NCBI RefSeq assembly: GCF_963678635.1
Contig: NC_087062.1
Coordinates: 44,966,395-45,030,394, forward strand
Reading direction: 5' to 3'
Origin: Symsagittifera roscoffensis
Lineage: Eukaryota; Xenacoelomorpha; Acoela; Convolutidae
DNA: 64,000 nt
Position numbers and translations under genes: made by a program. Under the pieces are notes generated by a model. That model ran no database searches and was not told the DNA's origin. It was given only the letters and a program-made list of their open reading frames with translations. Positions 31,076 to 46,800 of this stretch are shown in pieces. Within the stretch, counting starts at the first letter, position 1, and every line of letters starts with the position of its first letter.

Positions 31076-32054
31076 AAAATTTCTATTCTTCTAGTTTTTT
31101 AAACATGTGTTTGATATTGCTGGTTGGATTTTTCGACTGTTTTTTTTCTGAAATTATTTTCATTTATCTTCCCAAATTTTTTATTTGTCGATTTATTCGT
31201 TTTTTCCGTTTCATTACTAACTTTAGTTACAGGCATGTTTTCGGCATGTCTGCATTTAGTTATTTGTCATACTCGCTATTTTTTTTTGTTAGTTTATCTA
31301 CAAACGACAATTTACAAGGTTATTTAAGGCTTTCTTTTGTATGTTTACTTGCCTAATTATGCGTCGTTGAATAGTAAATTATTTTTGCGCGAGTGTGCTT
31401 TATAGCCCAAACTATTCTTAAATCAAAATTTTGCGGCCCCGTGTTGCAAACCAAGGGTTGTGGGTAGGGTTTTGCAGTTACTCACAAGTAAAATTCGTTT
31501 GCTAGTAAGTTACTAGTAAGTTACCACTTTTTTACTAGTAAGTTACTTTTACTTAATAGTAGGTTTCAAAAACTCAGGGTCTGCTTGAAAACCACCAAGT
31601 TTGAAGATTATTCATTTTACAGAAACTCAAATCCGCTAAATAATCATTTTGATCAGTATTATCAAGTAAAGCACGTTGCAGTATATGAAAACAAGTTCAT
31701 CTGCTCTTTCGACTGATAAATGAGCCTCATTTCTTTCAAAATTTCATTTTGGTTCAACTTACTAGTAATAAGCCTTAAATTGAAAAAAATTGTCATGTTT
31801 TGGGAAAATGTTTTTGCAAAAGGGCTTTTCTAGGATATCTCCCTTGACCACATACGAAGTTTCTCCTGCTATATAATTTTGTTTACATTTTTTGAATCGA
31901 AAGTTGAAAGGTTCCTAACTTAAATGGCATATTTCTGTATTCATTGTTTTAATTAAGTTTTAGTTTAGAAGCATGTGTTTGAACTCTTCGTGATGTTTCA
32001 TTTATGGCTGCCTGGTATTAACTATTTGATTAGGTAGTATTTCTTTTAGACTAC

Positions 32055-32120
32055 TAGACGGGTGGCTTAATCGAGAAGGAAAATGACTCACAAGCTGAAG
32101 GTCACCGGTTCCAATCCTTT
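32055..32120 (+). repeat. tRNA-like segment
   Basis: GTGGCTTAATCGAGA fits an A box and GGTTCCAATCC (32107-32117) a B box, at tRNA-like spacing. No convincing acceptor stem, so this is a SINE head or tRNA relic rather than a tRNA gene. Confidence 0.45.
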
Positions 32121-32199
32121 TTTGCATTTTGAAATCCTGTTTAAGACGTTTGCTTGTTTTTTTTTTGCATTTTGAATAAGTGTTTTGTCGATTTTGCTT

Positions 32200-32640
32200 T
32201 TACAACTTCGCCTCTGTGTTTACATTAGCGTAGCGTAGTATCATAGTACGATGTAATTTTTTTCCGAACCTATGTTGAAAATAAAAGTGCTAAATTTGGT
32301 GGCACTTTTGAAATAGTAGGATGCATTTATACTTACATGTGTTTTGACATCTGATTAATAATAAGTTAACATAGTGGATGCTTTTTTAGTTCATCAATTG
32401 AATCGTAAACTGTTATTTGTTTCTTACAACAGTGTAATAATTAAAATCCCATTTCAGAAATTTTCCAACTCGATATACTTCAAGATTTTTGAAACGCATA
32501 ATTAATACGCAATTTGACTCAATACATTCTAATTATAAGCAAGTAAGCCTTTAGCTTACATTCCAATTTCTTATATGCAAATTGAGATATTGTGCATTTA
32601 AAGCTTCCGTATCCTTGTTGCAGCTTCACTTTGTAATATT
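32200..32640 (+). repeat. Dispersed repeat, sister of 54510-54910
   Basis: Shared landmarks in the same order: TTTGGTGGCACTTTTG, AATAATAAGTTAACA, GATGCTTTTTTAGTTCATCA, TTTCAGAAATTTTCCAACTC and GAAACGCATAATTAATACG. The two copies are moderately diverged. Confidence 0.65.
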
Positions 32641-32844
32641 CGCCCAAATACTACATAGTGACGGAGCGTAGAAAAAGCACCTATTGACGACTGGCCCGCA
32701 TTAGTTACCCAAGTTCTACCCGTTTTTCACCGTCTCGACCTAGCCAGTTGATTTTCTGGTCTGTTGAAGGCTAAGTAAAAGTTACCATTTTTAGGCCATC
32801 AGTCAAACGACTTTTCGTCAGCTTTCGTTTGCATGCGAAGATAA

Positions 32845-33050
32845 CCACATAGCTGGGTCTCGGATCCCCAGACTACGTTATTACCATTAAAAACACGGCT
32901 CGAATATCTTATTTTACTATGTTTTTAGTGACAGTTATATACTAAATCCATTGGAGATGGATTGACCCTTTCCTCTTTCTGGCTACTCATACTCCGAAAT
33001 ACTAAATATAGGAGTTAATTCAAATGTTCAGGGCATTAAAGTAGCTAAAA
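32845..33050 (+). repeat. Dispersed repeat, sister of 5700-5930 and 13303-13530
   Basis: AGCTGGGTCTCGGATCCCCAG matches GGCTGAGTCTCAGTAACCCC; then TTGGAGATGGATTGACCC matches TTGGAGATGGATCAACCC, followed by ACTCCGAAATA and TTCAGGG. An old interspersed family without coding potential. Confidence 0.6.
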
Positions 33051-33224
33051 ATATGCGTTTATCACAGTCTCTCAGCATATATCTGTCTCCGGGCACCGGG
33101 CCTCCAATTCCGTGCTTCCCTGAAAATAACGTCATTGTCTCCTTAATTTCGTTGCACGGAAGAGTACTGTTCCGCTCTGGATGTTCCACTGTAGTCTCCT
33201 TTCGTGAGATCTCTTTCTGATAAG

Positions 33225-33257
33225 TGTCTTATCGTGTTTTGTTACCACGATAAGACA
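33225..33257. repeat. Perfect 12-bp inverted repeat
   Basis: TGTCTTATCGTG (33225-33236) and CACGATAAGACA (33246-33257) around a 9-base loop. Nothing nearby shows it to be a terminator or ncRNA. Confidence 0.7.
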
Positions 33258-33639
33258 TCTCGTTACTCTCGTGTTTTTCTATCGACCGTTTTTCGTCCTG
33301 TATCTCCGGTTGTGTGTAATTCGTTAGTTTTTTCTGCCAAATATGGCCGTTTCTGCATTTCTCAGAAATAGACCGCTGAGAATCGAAATTTCGAAAATTA
33401 AAAATTCCAGAATATTCTGACCCTCCTTTTTACTAATAATTGATCACTAAGGCCTTTATCGTCATTTTTCTAGTGCCGCAGCAGGTTCGACTCTGCCAAT
33501 CCGGGGGAATGGCACACTTGTGTATATATTGTAAGCAGAGCTTTTTTTTTAAACTTTCCCTAGAATGTTTCTACTTTTTTTCGCATTGTTACATGTACGC
33601 AAAGAGATTTATCAAGTACTAGACTGGCTTAGGCTTAAA

Positions 33640-33880
33640 TACTTTTCCGAAAGGTGATAACCCTTGCGATAAGAAAGGGTGTTGCAATCGGCCACTAGGC
33701 TTTTTTTCCCGTAAACAGTTTTGTTCACAGAATGTCAAAATAAGAAATGGTAATTTTAGGCTCGTTTGATAGTGAATTCAAGTTTTTTTGTGTCTCGGCC
33801 ACCCTTGGCCTAGAGGTAACGAATATATCTAGGATGGCGGAGCTCCTGAGTTCGAATCTGACACCATCCTGTTTTTTATT
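33640..33880 (+). repeat. Hairpin module plus tRNA-like module
   Basis: AACCCTTGCGATAAGAAAGGG forms a short hairpin and is followed by TTGCAATCGG, TTTCCCGTAAACAGTTTTG and TTCACAGAATG. A tRNA-like stretch follows with GGCCTAGAGGTAACG and B box GAGTTCGAATCTG (33848-33860). Confidence 0.6.
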
Positions 33881-34079
33881 TTTCCAACGAGAAATTTTCC
33901 GTTTCAAAAAATTGTCGGCTTATGATTCATCTGCTGATGTTTTGTCGGATTAGTTGCCTCATCGTGTAGTTTTTTTTTTTACGCAATTTACATTTTTGAT
34001 GGTTTTAGTGTTTTGATTTAAATCTGCTGTTTAGAATTTCTTGACTTCGTATATATTTTTTTTTCGCTCAAAAACTTTA

Positions 34080-34830
34080 TTCTGCCCTAATGATTTCGGC
34101 TTGTATTTTATCGGCTTAGTGAATTAATTTTGAGTCTTTTCAAGGGAAATGTAATTGCTCACTGTACCGCACAAATTGCTAAAAAGCACAAGTTGCCAAG
34201 TTTTTCATGACAATATTTTTTGTTCGGCTTTTTAGTTTTTTCACCTTTGTTTTTCTGCTTGAAGGGGTTCGGCCGATATTATATCAATTTAATGGCCTCA
34301 TATTGCGTCTTTCGGCCATGAAGAAAATTGTGTTTTTAAATGGCATGGGAGACTTGATAATTTTTTGGGGACAAAAAATTGTTTGTCGGTTTTCGTCATT
34401 TTTGGCTTTCTAGGTTTCGGCCTATATTACATCGGCGTAGTTGCTTCATTTTGTGGCGTTCGAAGAGCGAAAAATTGTATTAAACTTGAATTTTTTGATT
34501 TCGGCTTTTTCATTTCTTTGTTTTTTTCCGGCTCAATAGGTTTCGGTCTATTTTTATCTCGGCTATACTTCGGGAGCTTAAAATTTAAAAGTTGAAGTTT
34601 TTTCAAACTTCAGTCAGTGTTTTGTTCTGTTTCTTTGCCTTTTTGACTCTTTTCCAACTGATTTCAAATTCTTCATTGTCTTTTGCATATTGGCTCTGGC
34701 GAAACGTGACTTCGAATCCGGGCAGGAGCGGTTTCTTTTTCCAAACTCAAAAACGTTTTTCTTTTGATTGAAAAAATTTCGGCCTGTCGTTTGTCTGCTT
34801 TTTTGTCGGCTTATTTGCCACAATAGTGTC
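34080..34830 (+). repeat. CGGCTTAGT modules
   Basis: Repeated variants of TTTCGGCCTATATTATATCG-GCTTAGT-TTGCGTC near 34095, 34268, 34420, 34545 and 34800. These modules also occur at 29757, 29930, 33941, 48287, 56040-56190, 59223, 59389 and 60371, usually next to the other composite-repeat parts. Confidence 0.55.
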
Positions 34831-35974
34831 TTTTCTTGTTTAAACTATTTAAACTATTTTGTTTATACTTAAAAGTCATTTTATTTTTATACTATAATTT
34901 GTAATTGTGTCAACTCAGTTGTTGTATAACTTCTTTTTCTTTCTTTTGTTTTTTTTCGCCTGAAAATTTTGCTTAAAGTTTAATTAGGATTCGTTATTTA
35001 CGCTTGCGATTATAGAATTTCCGCTGCATTTTTAGAATGTCATTATTAATCTTCCTAATGATGCCGTTAAATAAGTTTCAGGTTTTCTTCCGATTTTTTA
35101 ATCTTGCTGATTTTTCCGAAGATCAGTTTTTGAAAAGCAATTTTTAAATTATTTTGTTTTGAGGATTCATTTTGCACGCAATTATCAGAAATTAATGAGA
35201 GGATATCTTATTAGCCATTTTTTGTATTACAAAATTTGCTTTTGTGTCAATTTTCTGTTTTCATAAATTTTTATCTAGCTTTCATTGAAGTTTTTTTGTG
35301 ATGAAAAAATAGGTCCGAGTTTTGGCATCAGACTTTTGCAGGTTCTTACTTAATTGAACGAGAGCTTAGGTAAAAGATGCTGCTTGAGACATGGCTGCAA
35401 ACCTATTTCTGTACGTCAACTTTAATTAAAATTCAGTAACTGGGTAAAAAAACACAATATGCCCATCTATGACCTTCGAACGTCGAAAGTTATGCTCTCG
35501 GTGAGAAACACGTGAAAATATTAATGTCATGACTTCAATCATGCGTTTTGAAAATAAATGAGCGAAGAAAAATCAAGCGGCACTACGAGCCAATTATTGT
35601 TAGTTTCTGCGTTTTTATGTAAATGACTCGAGATGAAGAACGAATGGTTTTTTATTAGATAGCATTCCATCGCATGTGTATCAGACGAAGTAGTTCATAT
35701 GATTCGCATATACAGCTTCAGCCCATGATCATTTAATCATGTAATTTATTTTCTTATTTTTGTTTATCTTTATATTAAGGTTTTATTTCGGAATCAACTT
35801 TTATTCAGCTGTTTTTCGTTTTAAACAAATCAAATGTGCCGCTTCCGAACGGGGCAATTGACTTATCCAGCCAAGAGTTTGAATTGATCCGCATTTAATT
35901 TTTTTTCATTGAAATTGTCGAATTTTAATTAAGATTTTTTTCTTCATTTTTGTGCTTAAAAATTCCTAGTTACA

Positions 35975-36400
35975 CTGGCAGCGCAGTGTATTAGTACGAA
36001 ACTTCTTTTTTTTTCTAACCTAACTCGCAAATAAAAGTGATCATTAAAAGTGTTCACTTATTTGGTGGCACTTTCGCTATAATCACGATCAGTAGCATTG
36101 GAAATGACATAGCATCTGTTCTCTGCTTTATTTGACAAGAGTTTTCGGTTATTAAGCGTCCGTGGCTGAGCGGTTAGTACGTGAGATTCATATTCTCTTG
36201 GTCGCTGGAGGTCTCAGAGCTGCTTTTTGTCGTGTTCTCGCTAGTGTTTTCTAGCGAGAACACGTTTAATAAAATTGAATTTGATTAACATTTTACAGAG
36301 CTGCTTTTTGGCTACTGAGCTGCTTTTTGTCGTGATATCGCTAGTGTTTGCGAAGCGAAGCTTCGTCTCTGTGTAAAATTGAATTTGATTTATAATTTCA
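35975..36400 (+). repeat. TTAGTACGAA-family repeat with tRNA-like head
   Basis: GCGCAGTGTATTAGTACGAAA, CTAACCTAACTCGCAAATAA, TTGGTGGCACTTTCGC, then GTCCGTGGCTGAGCGGTTAG (an A-box-like sequence, from 36159) and, at the end, GAAGCTTCGTCTCTGTGTAA. It contains an unusual palindrome at 36231. Confidence 0.6.
36231..36264. repeat. Perfect 14-bp inverted repeat
   Basis: CGTGTTCTCGCTAG, loop TGTTTT, CTAGCGAGAACACG. Sister repeats carry only the left arm (CGTGTTCTCGAAAGTG near 55130, CGTGATATCGCTAGTG near 36335), so the right arm was added secondarily. Confidence 0.8.
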
Positions 36401-36818
36401 GTGCATTTAAATTGTTAATTTTAAATGGACGTCTCTACTGAAATTTCGCTTTCTGATTGCAGACCCGCCTGAATATTGAAAGAAGTAGGTCCTCGCCTTC
36501 TCGTTCAAAATCATTCTTGTTTTCATCGCTCTAATTGAAGAAATGTTCTTATAGACTTTGCTGAACTTCGTCAGCAGCTTTTACGAACTAATCTAAACAT
36601 CAAACTAACTAAGTGGTTTTCGTTTTAACATGTTTGTAGTAGTCGATTGGAAACAAGCCGCAGTTCAATAAACTTGTTCCGCCACATGTGATTGATTTAA
36701 TAAGCCATTTTCCTTAAATTGTTTTGACTGGTTAAGTTGAACCATGTTTGATTTAAACCATTTCGTTGTTTAAAACTAGTGGTATTGATAACTAGCTGTC
36801 ATTTTTGTTTTCAGACTT

Positions 36819-39763
<2,945 letters not shown>

Positions 39764-40885
39764 TTGTAGCAATGGACACAGACAGAGCAGAGCGACCAAC
39801 TAATTAATAGAACACAGTACTACAAAATTATTATGAGTTTATCTTATTCTCAAGTTGTTTGTTCATTCATTTCGCATTAAATAGCCTTGAGAAGGAGATT
39901 GAAAGACCAACTAATTTGTATATTAGGCAACAGACTAACTTTGCATTTCTCTCAAGTGAGATACATTTCACATTTTCACTATTTGACGCAGAGCAATTTT
40001 ATTCAAAATCTTCCGTTGTTTGCATCCTAATGTTGTATAGTTAGAGATATTTATTCTTAAAATTAAGTTGTGAGCTTAGTGTGATTCGTTATAAAGGATT
40101 TTTAAGCTTTTTGAGTGCCTGTTGGTGTGCTACTGCAGTAGTCGGCTAGTTTTGGATGAGCTCTCTGACGTAATTTGTTTCATCTATATTGGCTCCTTTT
40201 TGCCTGAAATACTGTTATACCTGTGCAATTCGAACCCACCTAACCCGACTGTTAATTTATTGATTCTGGTTTTTTAGTTTAAGAGCTCATCTAAAGATCT
40301 CGGTCGCATTTAACTCCTCGACTGAAGGTGCTAAACATGTTTGTAACGAGCAGCCATCTCATTCCTCTTTTGATTGTCAATTTGAGCAGCGGAAGGTCAC
40401 ATCACTCGCTCAAGCAGTTCACGCAAAAATAAACATGTTTTTAGTTAAGGCTATCAGAAAACTGCTTAACTTCTACAATGCCGAATTACATGCTGAATTA
40501 ATGATCTTCTGCTGTTTCTCTCGTTTTTCATCAATATATTTGATGTTTGATCTTTTGTATGAACGTGTGCAGGACAAGGTCATTCCTTCAGATTTACAAA
40601 AAGGTTTATTAATGTTGTGTCAAATTCATTTTTTTAGAACAAATTATATAGTACACAGAAATGTTTATTTACAGTTATTTAAAAAGATTTGTTGCATTTT
40701 TGTTTTTGGTTTTAAACTGTAGTAGTACTGAATGTCTTTAATTTCACAAATTTACAATTTTACTATACATAATTTACTATTTGTATTTATCTATACATTT
40801 TTCCAGGATGAATCAAACATGATTATTATGAAATAATTCAATGAGGCAAAAATCAGTATGGAAAGTGTTTTTTATGTAGCCGCCA
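39764..40885. other. 3' flanks of the convergent NT5C2 and tetraspanin genes
   Basis: Must hold both 3' UTRs. A possible plus-strand polyadenylation signal AATAAA lies near 40428. On the minus strand, TTTATT near 40664 reads AATAAA for the tetraspanin. No additional gene seen. Confidence 0.5.
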
Positions 40886-43800
40886 TTAATCATCTTCGTC
40901 TTCGCCGGTGAACTGTTTGCTGTCAATCAAGTGGCAGCTGGCCCAAATGAGGACCAGCTGTAGCACCACGACGGCTGCTGCGAATGCTGCAACGACATAA
41001 ATGGAACTCTTGAGTAGAGTCTTCACCTCGTCGAGGGAACCCTTGTTGTTCGGGTGGGTGGGGCCGTCGGTGGTAATTGTTCCGTTTCCATAGTCAGTGA
41101 TTCCCATGCAATTCAACACCCATGTTTCGTTGAACATATCAGCTGAGAGCTCTCCGTCGATGACCTTGGACAAGGATATGTAATTGTCGCCACCCTCACA
41201 GCAGCTAATAGGGAACGGCAGATCGTATCCTAAACGCAAAATATTTCTCATAACTACTGCAAATATTCAAACAAACAAACAGAAGCAAGTTTTTGTCAAT
41301 GAACTGAAAAAAGTAGATCAAATTTTCCTCGGAAATAAATGGAATAAACAGATCAGCCATTTCGCGAGCAAGCTGTTACTGGAGTTTTAGATATTCGATC
41401 CACTACCCATGCGTTTCTTGATAAGAAACTGGTTGATTTTCGCTTGAATTTCCAAATATATGATGAAACATCATATTGAGTACATCTAAAGAGACGATTT
41501 AAAAGTTTTTAGGGGGCTGATCAGCTTAAAAAATGAGTTTGAAGGAAAAACGAAAAATTCAATTTTTTTCTTGGCTATTTTCGTTTTTTCCATTCTCGAA
41601 CCCTCATCGACGAAACTTAGTCAACCTTCGCCTGGGAAGTAGAAGCAGTAATGAACTCTCGTCCTATCCTTTCCTTTTGAACTACCATATGTGAACCTGA
41701 CACCTGGTTTGATTCAACCGCGACATAACGAATAAGACTTCATAGAAACAGGCAAAAGCTCTCACTCAGCAATTCCGGAAACGACTTCTACGCGAATACT
41801 TGCCTACACAGCCAACGACGAAACTGGAAGAAGGCCGCCGAGATTTTACAACCAGGATAACTATACTGGGTTCTCGAAGACCTCACGCCTCGCGGCCTTT
41901 CGTCCCTGGGACGGGTACTCCGTACGTTTCTCGGATCAGATGGAATATCAGATCGTGCGAAGTACAGTTCAACCATGGACGCCTCACCAGACCCGCTATA
42001 AAAATCTCATTAGTTTTGGAGACTGACTCAGCAGAAACTAGCTCTCATCAACAGCAACTTCATCAATGACAACAGGATAAGATCAGCAGAAAACTAGACG
42101 TTTCATCATCAGACCCATCAATTTTAAAACTGATCACGGAAAACTCTTTGACTACTACTACTACTTGCGAAACTTGACATGCTTTCTACTCAATCGACCT
42201 AACTCGCAAACTGCAAATAGGCACGGCTATGTTTCCACCACATTGACGCACGTGTCAAAAATTACTCATAACATTTGAAATTTTTCCAAAAAACAGCGAT
42301 TTTTGATCGCGACATTAACAACTTAATCAATTAAATCAATTTTCAAACGAAAATGTCATTTACCTTGGCAAGCAGATCCATCCATCCAGCTAAGTAGTTT
42401 TTTTTATGGTTTAGGTATTATTTCAAATGTTTCATTTGGACATGTATTTTTGGCAATGAACAATACGTATACCATTATAAGCGCTCTCAATCTCCCTTTC
42501 TCTCTCTCAACTCCTGTGAGATACTTTAGATTTGGTACGGTTTTTGTCTGGTCACATGCCGCCAGCAAAACTTCAATTAACCACCTGCAGGTTACCCAAA
42601 ATCAAGCCCTCAGAGCTGCAAAGTGAAGTCGAGATCCTCAATATTCCAAATCATCACATTCTTTTAACCTCTGTTTTTTTTATCTCGTCATACCGCTCCC
42701 ATCACCCAAATAATTTCTACCACTCACACCCCGCACCACGTCAAGTTCGATAATCAATTTTAAGCGCTTTTAAAGAAGATATTGACTCCGTTTTAATCAA
42801 TCTTAACCCTTCACTCAATCTTAACAACCCAGAAGAAGTTTCCACTTTCGTTTTTAGCCAACAACAAGTCTTTTTTAAAACACAACCACACAAATCTAGT
42901 AACTAAGTTCCTCGCAGAAATCCCTCCCCCTAAAGTAATTTGTATACCGCCCCCTAAGGTCGACCCCACAGAAAAATCCCTCCACAGAAGTCTTTCAGGG
43001 TTACCCAGAGGGTTGCGAATTTGGCCCTGAATTATGAAATCCCAAATCCTTTCAGTTTCCAAGATAGGACGATTTTTGTTACTTTTTCATTATTTTTCAG
43101 AAAACTAATTTAAAAGCAATGCACAAAATTTGAAGTTTCGATTTCTGTAGTTGAGTGCTATCCAAGTACCCTCAAGGATTGCGATCCTTGCCTCCTAATT
43201 TGACTGCTCAAATTTTTTTAGTTTTCGAGATATGACCGTTTTATGATTTCTTTTTAGTCTTTTCAGAAAACTTAGATTTTCAAAAATTCAAAATATTTGA
43301 ATTTCCCAGCTTTGTAGGTGTGTACTGTGACGGTACTCTCAGTAGTTCTAAATTGCAATTTTTGCGTCCCAGTGCGACTGCTGAATTGCTCTTAGTTTTC
43401 GAGATGTGACGTTTTTATGTCTTTTTTTAATGTTCAAATAAATATGATGTAAATTTTTTTCCAAAATTTGAAATTCCTAGTCTATAGCGATTGTTTTTCT
43501 GGACGTGCTTTCATCAAATGTATTCATTATTTAAATAACGTTTCGCCTGACACATTTAAAAAGACCCAGTGTTGCCATGTTTAGTAAAATGACAATTTTC
43601 TGCAACGTTTAATGGTCTTATCGAATTCAACCATTTAAACTTAACGAAGAAATTTCAACTGGCCAAAATCTTGTAAGAGTTGAGATATGGCGCGTCCTAT
43701 CCATTTTTACTTTTTTCTTCAAAACATAGATTTTAAGGACTTACAAAACTTGAATTTTTCAAACATGTTTTGTGGCGCTGTTTGGGAGCTAGCATGTTTG

Positions 43801-46800
43801 GCTTCTAATTGAGTTTTTCGATTTACGTTTACGGGATATGACATTTAAAGTTTTTTGTTCAATTTTTCAGTAGAAGAAAGAGTTTAATCATTTTAATATC
43901 TGATTGATGTCAGAATTTTTTATTTTTTTTAAAAGCATGATAGAAGCATGTCTATATTGGCGGTTTTAAGGCTTTTTTAGTCTAAAGTTTCACAAATCTT
44001 TTAAAACACAGTATATTTGGAGAGACATGACCATTTTCGTGAAAAAACCTTTAAGATTACTTAATAAAAAGTTCAGGTAAAGAAATAGAAAACGCTAATT
44101 GATGGGCCTAATTTAATTTTACAGTTGTATTAATTTTCTTCGTTTTTTCTGTAAATGTTTCAGGAAGCTTTCATCAAGTTCAACAAACTGTCTAAAATAC
44201 CGTAGGTGTGAGTCATGCGCTAGCTTAACATTATCTGAATACATTATTTTCGAAATAGTTTGAAATTTTTTTGACCTATGACTCTTCCAATTTTCTGTCT
44301 GCTAGCTTAAAAGGCTATGTGGTATCGGCAATGGTGCGAATATCCGCATCGCCTTGGTGCGCAGTCTTTTGTTCGTGAAATTTATGAAGATTTTCAAGAA
44401 ATTTTTACAGGATTTTCAAATCGCATGAATAGATTCGCAAGCTATACCAAATCAGAACAAAGTCTCAACTTAGTTGCAGCCTTGATTTCCTTATGATATA
44501 ATCATTTTTCACTATAGTGTTATATACTTATGATGTATTCCAATAATTTCGCATTTATTTAATTTCATGAATGCTTGCTGAATTGTTTTTGTTCCGACTA
44601 TTTGAAAAATGTGGAGGAAGTTTGTATTCGGGTGTGTTCTAGCTTTTTTTTCTTGTTTTCAACGCAAAATCAGGTAACACAAAAAATAATGATCGGAATG
44701 TGCCGAGTTATATAGCAAAGCTCTTTCATTCGTGATTTGATTGACTCCTAAAGTTTTCGAAATTTTTCTAAGTGTCGAGAGAAACCGATTTAAATTTCTG
44801 GTTTTGGTCTTATTTCGAACTAATAAAGTGAGCGTGTAGACTCACTATAGCTTATTTACATTACTATAAATTATGGCGTGAAAATTAAGTTTTACTTATT
44901 TTTCGTTTGACCTAAGAAATTTTGTCTTTTTTTTACTATGATCGGAGCATTGTGTTAATTGCACAGTAACCGGATATCCTTGTTGTGTTTCGTTTTTATC
45001 TCATACGATGTATAAAAGTGTTGTAAAATGTTTTATTTGTTCTCTTCAATCTCCTCTTAATCAGAATATAGTAATGAATGGGGCTTTGTCGTCGTTTTTT
45101 TGAAAAATGAATGGACTCATCTGAAAAGATATGACAAATTTTTCCGTTTTCCTGATTCTTTTGCCTAGTTTCTTAAATGAGCCCTTTTGAATTTTTTTAT
45201 GATTTTTTTTCTGTCATTTTACGCCGGTTTTTACACGTCTATCTTTTAGAGAACGACTGGATCGTGCTTGCTCTTGATAAAAATCAAACATTTCCCAGTT
45301 TTTTTCACACTTTAGCTTGAAAATATTTTTAAATAGCAATTGGTGCGAAGCTCCGCGCCGCCTTTGTGCTTCAATAGATTGAACTAAAATTGATCAAATT
45401 TTTTCCTGGTATGTTATTCAACATATTTCAAACCAAGAATTCAAGTCTTGTGTAGATAATTTGAGAAAACGATTTCAATGAAAGGCGCCGGAAGCTGTAA
45501 TGATCGCTGAAAGACCTGTTTTTGACTTTGCTTCTTTTATTTTTTGATTTGAAGAAAATTTGGTTCTGAAGTAATGAGAGCTACGGAACAAATAGTGTTA
45601 TGTCTGGTCAAACTGAAAACTTCTGACATTAAACCTCAGAAGGAAAAATTATCTGATTTATAAATGATTAAATATCACTGAAGAAGTCATATCATAAAAG
45701 GTCTTAATTTTATTATTAGCCGGATGCTGTGCAAATCAATATCTATATAATATATTTAAATGCGTGCGACACCATATTTAAGCTATATTTACCATGGTTA
45801 AGCGTCATAGCATATGTTTGCATGTTGAGTTGTTTTTCGATTTTCCAGTTTGAATTCAGTGTTTATTTTACCGAGTTTGAAATAATCAACACAATAATGG
45901 GAGTCTTTCGGGGTTACCCAAGGGGTTGCATATTTGACCCTGAATTATGAATGCCCAAATCCTTTTAGTTTACGAGATAGGACGATTTTTGTTATTTTTT
46001 TCTTAATTTTCCAGAAAACTAATCAAAAAGCAATGCACAAAATTTCAAGTTTCGAACCCTGTAGTTGAGTGCTATCAAAATACTCTCAAGGATTGCGATT
46101 CTTGCCTCCTAATTTGACTGCTTATTTTTTTTGTACTTTTCGAGATATGACCTTATTATAATTTCTTTTTAGTTTTTTTTCAGAAACTTAGATTTTCAAA
46201 TTCAAAATATCTGAACTTCCCAGCTTTGTAGTTGGGTACTGTGAGGGCACTCTTAGTAGTTTTAAGTTCCAATTTTTGCGGCCAAATGCGACTGCTGAAT
46301 TGCTCTTAATTTTCGAGATGTGACGTTTTTATGTTTTTGTAATGTTCAAAGCACAGATGTAAAAACATTTCACAAATTTTGAAATCACCATATCTGTAGT
46401 GAAGCTCCTTCAGGGCACTCCTAGAGGTAACGAGTTTTTTGCTCGAAATATGACCGCTTAAATTCTCGTAGTTTTGAGATGTGACGTTTTTGATGATTTA
46501 AAAAAAAATCAGAAAACTTGATTTAAATTTTTTTTTCTAAATTTCGAATTGTCAACTCTGTAGCCTCAGGAGTCGTAAATCTTGCTCTCAAATATGACTG
46601 CTCAAATCTTTGTAGTTTACCAGATATGACGTTTTAGTGCTTTTTCAAAAAAAAATTTCAGAAGTTTTAAATTTAATTTTTTTTCAAATCCATTTTCAGT
46701 TCCTAACCCTGTAGTTGGGGGCTCACAGAGTACTCTCAGGGGTTGCGAGTCGTGCCTTCAAATTCGAGTGCTCAAGTTTTTGTAGTTTTTGAAATATGGT

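Larger units (their letters stand above)
28340..36814. other. Intergenic DNA packed with degenerate repeats, no gene seen
   Basis: Between the KRR1 stop and NT5C2. Very AT-rich; the short open frames are not supported. It holds pieces of at least four repeat families, described separately: hairpin plus tRNA-like modules, CGGCTTAGT modules, the GGCCCTCGGAAAAGTC periodic family, and a TTAGTACGAA family. The last bases before 36815 (TTTTGTTTTCAG) look like the acceptor of an NT5C2 5'-UTR intron, so part of this interval is probably that intron. Confidence 0.6.

Noticed and set aside
33725-34595. Several 60-76 codon frames in the intergenic repeats
   Set aside because: Composition (Phe/Leu/Ser or Lys/Arg) mirrors AT-rich DNA, and they lie in repeated modules.
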